Positions 1 through 10,010 of a stretch of 64,000 nt of DNA are shown here, piece by piece. Under the pieces are notes generated by a model. That model saw nothing but the letters and a program-made list of their open reading frames with translations, searched no databases and was not told where the DNA came from. The position numbers and the translations under genes were made by a program. Every line of letters begins with the position of its first letter. Within the stretch, counting starts at the first letter, position 1. The DNA is from Neonectria sp. B-13 (Eukaryota; Ascomycota; Sordariomycetes; Hypocreales; Nectriaceae). The stretch is taken from contig NOKP01000002.1 of the NCBI GenBank assembly GCA_002682825.1, forward strand, positions 4,942,309 through 5,006,308. The letters run 5' to 3'.

Positions 1-985
1 TAAGCAACTCAGGCCCGAGCCACCAGCGATTTTGCAAACATCGAATAGGGTGTTGGATGTGTTTAGATATCAGAGGATAAGAGCACTGGAAAAGCCGTCC
101 TGGCATAACCAAGTGCTGACTCTGCAAAGAGTTATCCAGCGTACCAATCAACCAATTTTTCTTATGACAAGACAGCAGATACAAAGTTGCATTGAGTAAA
201 ATGCGGCAACTACGCACGCGAAAGCCCCAATTTGGTGGTCTATTATTTATTACCTTAAGTTCAGGCGAACATGCAATGACAGTACTTAATGCAAGATTCT
301 CATGTCAACTCAAATACATCATATTCTATAATCCATTGCGTACTTAATTTGTCAATTGCTCACATGTTTCAGGTCATAATCGCAATTTGGTCTCGCTTTG
401 ATCGGCATGATGTTGAGCCCAAATGTCAACTCTAGGGTAGGTGAATGTGAAAGGCGAGATGACCTCGTGTTCTACGTCAAATCTCCTGCTACTCTTTATC
501 AGGTTTAAAAACAATACCATTCAAGTTCCTTGGGTCAAATAAGGTTCTTGATCTCGCGATGCTTCGTAGTTCGTGATGTGGTGGTCTCCTCGCTCTTCCA
601 TTCTGCGTCTCTTATCATACTTGAGGAGTCGTGAGAATGGCAAGCCTTTTACAGATCAACGTTGTATGTCAAACAAGACTCAAGGTCAGTGTCCCGTGGA
701 CGGACAAATTTAACTGGCTTCAACGTGGATGGCCGATCTCATACATCAATTCTGAATATATCTTCACAAGTCTGCCCGTGTATGTAATGCCTCGAACAAA
801 GAGCGCCGCAAACCCGTGCCTCCCAGCTTCAAAAAGAGAAATGCTGCGATCCAGTGTATGCCAGAAGATCGAGTAGCGCCAAACTCCTCAAACACCTTCT
901 CCATGACGAAGACAATCGAACCCATTGAATGCCAAAAACCCCTTCCTTCCATGTACTGGACCACATCTGCCACTGCCTTGCTCTT
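1..985. other. Left-edge non-coding stretch, downstream of VPS24
   Basis: The first 600 bases are AT-rich with stops in every frame. The short open frames near 630-970 have no plausible start context or recognisable protein. The right part should contain the VPS24 3' UTR. I see no gene, RNA or repeat here. Confidence 0.6.
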
Positions 986-1770
986 CTAGCTCCGCAGCGC
1001 CTCTAATCGGTTCCGCATCTGGTCCATCATGGCCTCGGCATCTTCCTCTTCCTCTTCCTCCTCGTCCACCTTCTTCGGGGGCTCCGTGACGGGAACCGTG
1101 GGCAGCTTAGGCTCCTTGCGGTCCTTGAGAATCTCGCCCAGTACTTTGTCTACCTCGCCCTCGCCCTCGCCCTCTTCGTCCTCGAGCACATCCACGTCAA
1201 CGGGAAGTGACTCATCGACCATCTCCTCGATGATACCGGCCTTCATCAGCTCCATGCTCAGCTGCTGCATAGTGCCGGCGAGCTCGGGGAGGCGGATAAG
1301 GGAGTTGACGTCCTTCATGATACCGACACTGGCGCGAATAGAGCCCTCAATCTTGCGCACGGCGAAGGCCTCGTTGACTTGCATCTGAACAGAGTTCAAC
1401 TGGGCCTTGGAGGTGATGAGGCGGGCCGAGGTGCGGCGGGTGCGGATGAGCTCGCGGGCGAACAGGCGGACCTCTTGCTGGGCTTGTTTGGCACGGGAAG
1501 GGTCGCGTTGGGCGCGGCGATCGGCCTGGAGAATGAGGTTCTTGGTCTTGGCCTCGACCTGCTTCACGGCGACAATGTCGCGGTCGAGTTTACGGACGTT
1601 GGATCGGACGAGGGCATTGCACTTGCGCATCTGGGCCGGGGGTGTCAGTTACCGCCAGAGGCGTCACGCCACAGAGGGGAGGGCGGGAGGGCGAGAGCAT
1701 CAGCGGGATGATGCGAGCGTACCTGAGCCTGCGGATCGGGCTTGGCGAAGAGGGACTTGAACGTTTCCAT
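986..1770 (-). CDS. VPS24: ESCRT-III subunit Vps24 (CHMP3 family)
   Basis: Charged multivesicular body protein that polymerises with Snf7 and Vps2 on endosomal membranes to drive intralumenal vesicle scission before Vps4 disassembly. Two exons are read: 1723-1770 encodes the first 16 residues (METFKSLFAKPDPQAQ), and 986-1630 the remaining 214, giving 230 aa, the usual family length. The 92-nt intron has a GTACGC donor, a CTGAC branch site and a CAG acceptor. The N-terminus matches the family pattern of a short amphipathic start followed by PDP.xQ and MRK. A basic helical Snf7 core (to about residue 150) is followed by an acidic linker rich in Glu, and the C-terminus (RNRLEALRS) resembles the MIT-interacting motif. 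The gene is divergent from SBA1. Identity is firm from the N-terminal signature and domain order; the exact promoter is not defined. Confidence 0.93.
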
Positions 1771-2060
1771 GGCGGCTAACTGAGAGGAGGGAGAGTGCTG
1801 ATAACGAGAGAAGGCCGGGGCCGATGACGCAACTTGGGGGGAACGGAGACCTGGCAGCAATGGCGCTCAGAATTGCGCTAGGGTGAGCGAATGGCTCGCG
1901 GACCTATGCCTCTACGACGATGGTAGTAGGTGCGTGGGCGTGGGCGGTTGGTGTCGACTCTGGGAGGCCGGAGGTCGTTCAAGGCATAACGGCGGGGAGC
2001 GAATGCCTGGAGGTTTAGGTTGGTTGGTGGTGTGCTGGTAGTGAGGCTCCCAGTCTGGCC

Positions 2061-2076
2061 TCAGCCTCGAGGCTGA
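2061..2076. repeat. 16-bp perfect palindrome
   Basis: TCAGCCTCGAGGCTGA equals its own reverse complement across all 16 bases. It lies in the shared VPS24/SBA1 upstream region and could be a dimeric transcription-factor site; function is inference only. Confidence 0.6.
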
Positions 2077-2202
2077 CGAAAAGGCGGGCGGCGACGGCGG
2101 GGCCGATTACCGGGTCAGTGAATGCCACAGGGGGTACAGGGCGCCCTGCCCGCTGTAAACTCTGTGGCGACTCCCGCCGCAGTACCTACGAATAGCGAGC
2201 GA

Positions 2203-2305
2203 GGCTCCCGGCCAATAGATGGCCGGAGCCCCGCCGAATGTTGGAGGTGCGTGCCTGGCCAATTACCCCGCCATCGGGGCCAGGTTGGAACCTCCATGAT
2301 GGAGG
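2203..2305. repeat. Cluster of three inverted repeats (hairpins)
   Basis: Three hairpins follow each other. At 2203-2230 a 10-bp stem (GGCTC plus CGGCC) has one bulged C and a 7-base loop. At 2243-2295 nested arms pair GGAGGT/ACCTCC, CCTGG/CCAGG and CCCCG/CGGGG around a CCAT loop. At 2291-2305 CCTCCATGATGGAGG is a perfect 7-bp repeat around one base. Such density is unusual in promoter DNA. It could be a protein-binding cruciform, a small-element remnant or chance in GC-rich sequence. Confidence 0.55.
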
Positions 2306-3149
2306 CCTTCCAGCGCTTAGGCACAGTCCCTGTTCATTATTCATACTCAGGCTTCCATGGCCATCACATCTAGGGAGCATGAGCCGGCAGATATCAACAG
2401 GCTCAAGCAGGTGTAGGCATTCGTCAGTTGAAAGAAGGCGGTCAGCAGCCGGATGTTTGTTAGTTCTCCCTTGAGGCGCAGGTGAGAGCCGTGAGATGAA
2501 GAGAAGCAAGGCGTGGAAGGATCTGGCAACTGCTGGATTTACTAGGGATATTGTTACGGAACCAACCCATGGGGCATCAGTACACAGGTACCGTCTCGGG
2601 TGCTATAATTTACAGAGAGTCCCAGCGCGCAACTTGGTACAGCCCATGTTTGCAGGTACATGCCAGCATGGTGGGGGCTATGCCTGGGCAAGCTGCTCTC
2701 CACATCATAGTGCGGTACTTGCACCAAGGCGCCTGTGGTGGTAGCAACACATGTACTGCGTCATCATCGAGCTCTGCCCCTCGCAGGTGCTAAACCGTTC
2801 TGCCCGCAAGTTCTTTCCGCATCCTTCTTGGACATTCTACGCCCGCCGCATCCCGTGCCTCCAGTGCAAAGTGGCAGCAGCCTCAATAAAACTAATGCCG
2901 ACAGAGTAGGTACTTTGTACCTGCCACCCACTGGCAGCCTGCCGTCCATTACGTGCCTCCGCTCAGCTGCCGCCCAGCTAAACCTGCACCTCCACCTCCG
3001 CCGCCAAAACTTGTCAACTCCATCTTCAACTTCTCAACCTCTCAACTCAATTTCTCTCGCAACAACTCCATCTTGTTGCTTCTCTCTGTCTATCTGTCCC
3101 TCCCCAAGATACCCTTCGGTTTACCCCCGATCCCCCCGCGCTCTCCAAA

Positions 3150-4306
3150 ATGGCGACTACTGCTTTTCCCGAAGGTACGTCCTATCCGTGTTGTTTCCCC
3201 CCTCATCACGAACCATCATTTCCCCCCTCTGTCGAGCTCCCTTCTCACCTCTTCTCCGTTTCTTCCTTTCTGCCTCTCTGCCTCAGTCCCATTTCCTCTC
3301 TCCCTGCCTACCTCTTTCGCAACTTCCTTCAATCCACCTGGTTTTATCATCTCCTCCTACTCTCCCCCGCTTGCTCTCTCAGCACCCCAGCCCACAAACA
3401 ATTGGAAAACATCGCCAAACATCTTCACCCATTCCGCTTCCCACCTCTGTCTCCTATGACTGAAGTCCCGTCGCTAACCATTTTGTTTTCCAATCATCAG
3501 TCCTCTGGGCGCAGCGATCTTCGGTCGCCGATGCCGAGAAGAACTTCGTCTACGTGACCATCACCGCCCCCGATGTTCCCAAGGACGACATCAAGCTCGA
3601 CGTTAAGCCCACTAGCGTCACCTTCACCGGTACCTCCTCCAGCCTTAAGAAGACGTTCCACGTCGAGCTCGAGCTCTGGGGCGAGATCGACCCCGAGAAC
3701 AGCCGTATCAACCACACCGGCAAGAACGTCGAGCTGAAGCTGCAGAAGAAGGAGCTTAAGGAGGAGTACTGGCCTCGGCTGCTCAAGGAAGCCAAGCGCG
3801 TCCACTTCCTCAAGACCGACTTTGACAAGTGGGTTGATGAGGATGATCAGAACGAGGCTGCAGATGAGGACTTCTCCCAATTCGGCAACCAGCCCGGCGG
3901 CGGCATGGGTGAGTAAATTCAAATCCCCTTTCATTGTACCTCCCTCGCTCGAGTTCACATCAGACGACCTCTCACCGCATGGCGCTGTGTGAGCTACATC
4001 GCGGGGCCGAGCACAAGGCGCAAGTATTCGAGACTAATACACGAATTAGGTGGCATGCCCGGCATGGAAGGTGGCGACTTTGGCGGTATCGACTTCTCCA
4101 AGCTTGCTGCTGGCGGCGCCGGCGGTCTTCCCAACATGGATGGCCTAGGAGGCGAAGATGCTGAGGACGACGATGAGGAGGAGGAGGATGAGGATGAGGA
4201 TATGCCCGCGCTGGAGAGTGTCGATGCCCCCAAGCCTGCTGCAGCGGCGCCTGCTGCCGCTGAGCCTGCTGCCACTGAGCCTGCTGCCGCTGAGAAGAAG
4301 GCTTAA
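3150..4306 (+). CDS. SBA1: Hsp90 co-chaperone p23/Sba1
   Basis: Co-chaperone that binds ATP-closed Hsp90 and slows its ATPase, stabilising client complexes in cytosol and nucleus. Three exons: 3150-3174, 3501-3908 and 4050-4306, giving 229 aa. The introns are 326 nt (GTACGT...CATCAG) and 141 nt (GTGAGT...TTAG, with a textbook GACTAATAC branch site). The CS fold occupies about residues 8-125 and shows the conserved opening VLWAQR and the WPRL..E motif. The tail is Gly/Met-rich, then a long Asp/Glu run, then Ala/Pro/Glu repeats, as in fungal p23 proteins. The first intron is longer than most here, and the first exon encodes only eight residues, so an ORF-only search starts the gene too late. 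The identity is well supported; only the acidic tail length is species-specific. Confidence 0.94.
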
Positions 4307-5076
4307 ACGAATTGATGGGAACTGGGAATTCTAGTGGTTGGTGTTGTCACCGGAAACCGAGCGAAGGTGGCTGGGCGTTGCGTCGTCGGATTTGAACAGA
4401 TCTCACTCAACGTTACTACCCGTTGCGCTGTGGAATAGGAAAACTACATGTTAACAAGTAAAAGATATGACCTCATGCGAATTTTTCTCTCTGATTGTGC
4501 GAGTGTCAAAGTGTAGTGATTCCGATAATTGGATGCCATCCTCGGAATGTTGTGCTGAGGGGTTCCCAAGACCACTCTCCAAAACTCTCCGCGGTGTTGC
4601 ATGCCTGGATACTTCGCTGCAAAGGTCCAACATGTCGACAACCACCGGACACAAATAATAAAGCACAAGACGATATTCACAGAATGGACTAGACAAAGGA
4701 CCTCATGTGATGTAGAACAGTTTCGTACTCCATCTATAATACACTATTTGCCACACAAACCACCTGGCCCCCATGCAATCTGATGGGTAATCAAATGAAC
4801 ACAAAATGACATGGGACCAGGCATATCGTGTACGGAAGCGGCATGGAAGAAGAGAAGGAGATCAAGCTGTAACAAATGCAAAACCAGCAGCCCCCGTTAT
4901 CCCGACCTCAAAGACTTTCTCTCCCGCCTCTCCTTTGGGGTAAAACCATTCTGATGCAGCAAATAACCAGTCATGAAACCAGTGGGCGTCTCTCCTCTAA
5001 CGCCACCACAGATCGAATTGTTTTTGGTGTTTATTATTAAGTTCTCCACCCAGGCCAGTGTCTTCCATGTAACCTC
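4307..5076. other. Convergent 3' flanks of SBA1 and YRA1
   Basis: Both neighbours end here, so this AT-richer stretch holds their 3' UTRs and terminators. Unspliced YRA1 transcripts would extend an open frame down to 4997. No gene of its own is visible. Confidence 0.6.
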
Positions 5077-6883
5077 TCACTAGACGCCAAGTTAGCTTTG
5101 ATTGATTCATGTAGGTTATAAGTAAACTTACCATGATCTCGTCCATTGTGGCATCACCAGCTGCAGCAGTCGCAGGGACGGCGGCATTGGTGTTCTCCGT
5201 GATGGTGGTGCCAGCAGCGGCAGCAGCAGACGCATCGAAGTAGTCAGCCATCTCCGAGTCGAGTTCTTCGGCGGTCTTCTTCGCAGGGCGAGCACTGCGA
5301 GCACGAGGCTGCTTCTTGTTGGCGGGACCACCCTGGGCAGGGCCACCCTTGGTCACTTTGGCGTTGTGCTTGTTCGCGGCCGCAGACTTGGGCTGGGCCT
5401 TGGGTTGGCTGTGGCTTTATTAGTTTTAGTTCAGTATTTTTCATTGAAGGACCAATAGATAACCTACCTGGTGCGCTCGGCAAGAGTCTTGACAGCAGGG
5501 ATGACCTTGTCAGCTTGTGCAGCACCGACAACGATTTCGATCTGAGTGGTGTTAGTCTCTGGTAAACATCAATATGTCGAGCCGAGTACCTTGATGGGAC
5601 GGCCGTCAACGAGGAGACCGTTGAGCTTCTGGAAGGCCCTGCTAGCGCCATCTGCTCGGTGGAAGATGACGTTGGCGATGCCGCGGCTCTGAGAGTTGGG
5701 GCCGTAGGAGAGCTCAACTCTCTTGATGGCGCCGACGGATTGGACGAAGTACTCCTATCGGGGGAAAGCAATGTTAGTATTCCGAAAGCGTGTAGTTGAA
5801 ATGTAATCGCAATTCCGTCATTCCGTCTTCGAGCCTCGGTCGATCCAGTTCCGGGAGAGTTTTACGTCGCCAGGGTATGGACGGTAGTAGCGAAAGGTGA
5901 CCAGCGAGCAGAGCAGTGAGCAAATGATAAGGGCCCCCGGGTGCGAAACATTAGGCTCTGCCAAACGGCGAAGAGCCCCCAAGAGCGTGCCAAGTTTCGA
6001 TCGCCGTAAATTGCACAACCAACTTGCAAGGGAGTCCAGCCCACATCCCAACCGACAAGTGCAAACGTTCGATGCTATCGCCTCCAGGGCAAATAGATTT
6101 CTCCCATGTCCCAGCTAGGAGATTCGATATCGAATACCAAAAGATGAATGCTTCTCCAAGCATTGTAGGTAACGTTGTGTTGCATGTGCTCACTGCTATG
6201 CTCGCTGAGCGGGTGCGGGATTCCAAGAGCGGTTTCATCCGAAGGAAATTCGCTTGCCTCGGCTGGTGGAATTGCGCGTATCATCATGACAAGCCTCAAT
6301 CCTGGATCAGTCGGCGCTATTGTGTGAAGAAAGCTGACCAGGCGTTTCTCACGAAATCATTGCGCGACAAGGATGTTCTCAACTTCCGACCGAGTGTACC
6401 ATATTCCAGGCATTGCTCAATCAAGGAAGGAGAAATGGCTTTGCGATAGCTCCAGACCAGCATACATAGTCGACGGACTATTCGAGAAGACGCGACGCCA
6501 GAAGGCAAAAAGGAGTACGGCGAGGAAGAACAGGTCGAACAAAGTCCGAGGGCATCAAGCGCCACAGCGGAGACATACCTTAATCTGCTGCTCCGAGACG
6601 TCCTTAGGCTATGATGTGTCAGTCCTTGTTCCTCGAAAACTGCGACGGAAGAACTTACCAGATTGCTCACAATGATCTTGCTATCACTGTTGGCACCGAC
6701 GGCCTTGGCGGGGGTGGGCTTTGCGCCAGCCCCACGGGCAGGCTTGGTGGTCTTCTGAATACCACCGATGGGTGCGGCCGTGTTGGGGCGTCCAACGGAG
6801 CGACGAGGGGCATTGCGACGACGAGCGCTGCGGCGCTGGGCCGAGGTGATGTCGTCAAGGGCTTGGTCGAGCTTTCCAGACAT
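5077..6883 (-). CDS. YRA1: mRNA export adaptor Yra1/ALY-REF (TREX)
   Basis: RNA-annealing adaptor that joins spliced mRNPs to Sub2/UAP56 and the Mex67 export receptor. Six exons: 6659-6883, 6579-6608, 5590-5754, 5468-5541, 5132-5408 and the stop codon at 5077-5079, giving 257 aa. The N-terminus MSGKLDQALDDI is the UAP56-binding motif of ALY/REF proteins. Basic Arg/Gly stretches flank a single RRM at about residues 68-145 (KIIVSNLP, RGIANVIF). The C-terminus carries an acidic EMADYFD-like helix and ends MDEIM. Introns are 50, 824, 48, 59 and 52 nt. The 824-nt intron interrupts the RRM, and the last intron falls exactly before the TGA. All junctions keep frame and have GT/AG ends. Large introns in this gene are known from budding yeast, where inefficient splicing autoregulates the protein; regulation here is inference. 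Confidence 0.92.
5755..6578 (-). other. 824-nt intron inside the YRA1 RRM
   Basis: The donor GTATGT follows the codons for QQIK and the acceptor ATAG precedes EYFV, so the RRM is contiguous only after removal of the whole segment. It holds no in-frame exon and no recognisable gene. It is far longer than the other introns in the window (mostly 48-98 nt). Confidence 0.85.
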
Positions 6884-8038
6884 TGTGACTGATGGTGTGA
6901 TGATGGTCAGGTGTGGGTGGGTTGGATGTCTGAAGACGTGGATCGATGCTGGTCTGGCTTATGAGGTGTCGGATCAGCAGAAGCTATGAGCAATCTGTGC
7001 GGTCTTTCAAGAAGTGCACGAAAGAAGGCGCGACTAGAAGCTTGGTGGAAGTGGTGGAACTCTGGGTGAGGAGTCGCGAACTTGGGAGGTCGAAGTGAAG
7101 AGAGCGTCGCGAAAAGGGCGGCTGCTCCGGAACTGCGGTGATGAGGCGCAGGCGATAAGTGATTAAAAAAGGGAGAGCGCGAAAGGACAGTTCAGACGCG
7201 ATCGTATGAAGGAATAAGGTATGGGGTTGTTTTTGCGTGTGGGCGTGAGACTTTGGTGATGAAGAATGAAGAAGAGGGAGAAGGGAGGGAAAGGAGCGCG
7301 CAGGCAGAGGCGCAGAAAAACACGGGGTGGGCGCTGCCTCCAGCTCCTTCCGCCTCTGTGGCCGCGGCGCCCAAGGCAAGGAGCCGGCGCGCTCAGGGCC
7401 AGGCAGAGGCACGTATCAAAGCGCTTCCCAGACACGCTAGTCCTGTTTAGACCAGTGCTGAGCCACGTCTTGCCACAGCGCCAGCCAAGCTGCATGCGTG
7501 GCGCCAGCCAGCTGGGCAGAATGCAAGGACGCCTACGGACAGAGGTTCAAAGAAGACGGGAAATATAGGCAATCAAAAGGCAAACGAGAGGCAAACTTTC
7601 CCTGTTTGCCTCCTCTGCCTACGGGTGGCCATTGTTTGTCTGTGATATTCACTAGCTAAAGGGTTCTACGCGAAAATGCCAGGATCCATTCCTGTCTATC
7701 CCGTTGTCGATTCCAGAATGCCTCCCAGTAGAATGCTGGCGAGCAGGTTCTTCCCTCGTTGTCTTTGGGCCAACCGATATCTTGGGATCGCCTATCTGTT
7801 CCTTGTCCACGGACATCCACGCACCTGCGCCTCTTTCTCTCTCTTTGCCTCTTCGCTTTCAGATAGATGAGGCGGCGCGCTCCATCTCAGATCCTCTCCA
7901 GCCAGAGCACCGTAAGGCCTCCAGCCTTCCAATGGGTCTTCTTAATACGGCCCATGTATCAAGCAGCGTAATGTACATTTCCGATTCGGTTTAAAAACAA
8001 TGGTATAGCGTTCGTTGACGGTGTCCGATCAGGCGGGC
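6884..8038. other. YRA1 promoter and 3' flank of OST4
   Basis: Both flanking genes run on the minus strand, so the part near 6884-7450 is YRA1 upstream DNA and the part near 7900-8038 is OST4 3' flank. Short open frames up to about 140 codons show no family features and no intron logic. Confidence 0.55.
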
Positions 8039-8200
8039 CTAGTTCGTGGCCTGCTTCTTGGAGGAAGCAGCCTTTCCGCCTTCCACCTTGTGTGCCACGG
8101 GCGAAGCGTTGACCTCGAGGAAGTGGTAAAGGACAATGAGGACCATAGACGCGGAGCCCAGGAAAATCGCCAAGCGGTAGAGGTCGCCGTCGGAGATCAT
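8039..8200 (-). CDS. OST4: Oligosaccharyltransferase subunit Ost4
   Basis: A 53-residue single-pass ER membrane protein of the oligosaccharyltransferase complex. In yeast, Ost4 (36 aa) sits beside Stt3 and is needed to bring in Ost3 or Ost6. The reading frame starts MISDGDLYRLAIFLG, very close to the family start MISD..L..LAI. One hydrophobic segment covers about residues 8-28 and ends in the LIVLYH pattern seen in yeast. The cytosolic tail is hydrophilic and Lys/Ser/Ala-rich, longer than in yeast, as in other filamentous fungi. There is no intron. The gene is divergent from TMA46 and below the length cutoff of many gene finders. Confidence 0.9.
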   Translation of the reverse strand: MISDGDLYRLAIFLGSASMVLIVLYHFLEVNASPVAHKVEGGKAASSKKQATN

Positions 8201-8854
8201 CGTCGCAAGCGGATCGGGGGATCAAGGGGAAACTGATACGTATGCCTCACTTTGGAGAGGAGCTAGCAGGCAACGGGTCAGCGACTGTGAATGTGAAAAT
8301 GTGATTGGGACACTTCGTTCGAACTCACTTGCAGTTTCGTGAGGCGATGGAATTTGGGTCGAGGACTTTCGTTAGCGAACGGATTTGTAGATGCCCAGGA
8401 CGCGACAACTTGAACGTGGACAATGACGATCGGGAGCTGTCCCCAAACTGGCCAGTTGGAGCTTTGGTCGCCCTGGCCACTAAGACTGCAGCGGAGTACC
8501 CACTGTAAATGAGCAGTGGCGCCAGGAGATACGTACCCCTTTGTCGGTCCGCAACCTACCTTAGTACTGAACGCCCAATGCCGATGACACAAAAACTTCA
8601 CTAACAAATAAAAAAGTCTGGCCTGAAGTGCAATTCACGTGACTCCTCTTGCTTCATCCACCACTTACCCAGGCAGCCCACCAACCAGTAAACTCTCACC
8701 TCAAGATTCCCGTCAGCTGGTAATTGACCTCGCCTCGCCCGACGCGAAAACAACCGAATTTACGACCTAGAAATCGAACCGCGACCGCCTCGGGCCTTCC
8801 ATCAACCTCATTTGCGATCCAACTTCCCGATTACCCCGCCACCACCAGCCCATC
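8201..8854. promoter_or_regulatory. Divergent promoter OST4/TMA46
   Basis: The 654 bases between opposite start codons must hold both promoters. No TATA box stands out. A C/A-rich leader precedes the TMA46 start. No extra gene is visible. Confidence 0.55.
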
Positions 8855-10010
8855 ATGGCTCCCAAAAAGACCGACAAGGGCGGCAATGTCCCCAAGAAGG
8901 CGACCAAGTCAGTGGAGGATCGAACCTTTGGCATGAAGAACAAGAAGGGTGGTGCTGCCCAGAGGGAGATTTCCCGAATGTCGGCGAACCTCAAGAACAG
9001 TGGCCCCGCCGATGAGAAGAAAAAGATTGCCGAGAGAGAGGCTCTCCAGCGAGAGAAGAAGGCGGCCGAGGATGCCAAGCGAGACATGGAAGCACTGTTG
9101 AACAAGCCCGCCCAGGTTCAGAAGGTACCGTTCGGTGTCGACCCCAAGACGGTCGTCTGTATCTTCTTCAAGAAGGGCAACTGTGAAAAGGGCAAAAAGT
9201 GCAAGTTCGCCCACGACTTGGCTGTTGAGCGTAAGGTAGAGAAGAGGAATCTGTACAACGATAACCGCAAGGAAGAGGATGAGGAGGTGAAGAAGGTAGA
9301 GACATCGGCCGACTGGGACGAGGAAAAGTTACGAAAGGTTGTCTTGTCCAAGAAGGGCAACCAAAAAACAAGCACGGAAAAGGTGTGCAAGTTCTTTGTC
9401 GAGGCCATCGAGGATGGAAAATACGGTTGGTTCTGGGTTTGCCCGAACGGAGGAGACAAATGCATGTACAAGCATGCCCTGCCACCTGGGTACGTTTTCA
9501 CAACACTGAGTTTAGATTTCATGGATACTAATAATACACTACAGATTCATCCTGAAGACCAAGGAGCAGAGGGCTGCCGAGAAGGCTCTACTGGATAAAT
9601 CGCCACTCAAGACACTGACGCTCGAGGACTTCCTGGAGTCGGAGCGACACAAGCTCACTGGAACTCTGACCCCTGTGACGCCGGAGACGTTTGCCAAGTG
9701 GAAGAAAGAGCGCCTCACCAAGAAGGCGGCCGAGGAGCAGGCAGCCAAGGCCAAGGATAACACTGGTCGTGCTCTGTTTGAGAGTGGCAAGTGGAGGGAT
9801 GACGACGATTCAGGTACTGAGGACGAGGATGATGATCTGTGGAACTTGACGAAGCTCAGAAAGGAGACGGAGACGCTGCGAGAGCAAAGGGAGGAAGATC
9901 GGTTGTTGGTGAAAAATGGTGTGGAAGCGGCTCTGTCTGAGACTCCCACAACACCGGCCGAAGCCTCCACTCCAGCTGAGAGCACGGAGCCGGCAGCATC
10001 TGGGTCTTGA
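8855..10010 (+). CDS. TMA46: Translation-associated CCCH zinc-finger protein Tma46 (DFRP1/ZC3H15)
   Basis: Partner that stabilises the DRG1-type GTPase (Rbg1 in yeast) on translating ribosomes. Two exons, 8855-9489 and 9545-10010, give 366 aa; the 55-nt intron has GTACGT and ACAG ends. The N-terminus is a highly basic MAPKK stretch, then a charged helix. The first CCCH finger is near residue 99 (C-x7-C-x5-C-x3-H, from CIFFKKGNC to CKFAH). The second is near residue 180 (CKFFVEAIEDGKYGW, then CPNGGDKC and KH). The DFRP region with LTLEDFLESERH follows, then an acidic segment and a Pro/Thr/Ala tail. Domain order and length match the family closely. The gene shares its upstream region with OST4. 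Confidence 0.94.

Larger units (their letters stand above)
1771..3149. promoter_or_regulatory. Divergent intergenic region VPS24/SBA1
   Basis: This 1.4-kb space separates two start codons pointing apart, so it must hold both promoters. It contains a cluster of perfect and near-perfect inverted repeats (2061-2305, listed separately). A pyrimidine-rich stretch at about 2980-3145 is the likely SBA1 5' leader. The short open frames here have no recognisable protein and are taken as chance. Confidence 0.6.

Noticed and set aside
2796..2840. Possible heat-shock elements upstream of SBA1
   Set aside because: TTC blocks occur, but spacing and inversion do not match nGAAnnTTCnnGAAn well enough.
4997..5131. 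Longer YRA1 C-terminus by reading through the last intron
   Set aside because: Splicing to TGA gives the expected MDEIM end and the intron has full consensus; the read-through tail shows no family similarity. It is retained as a finding about possible retention.
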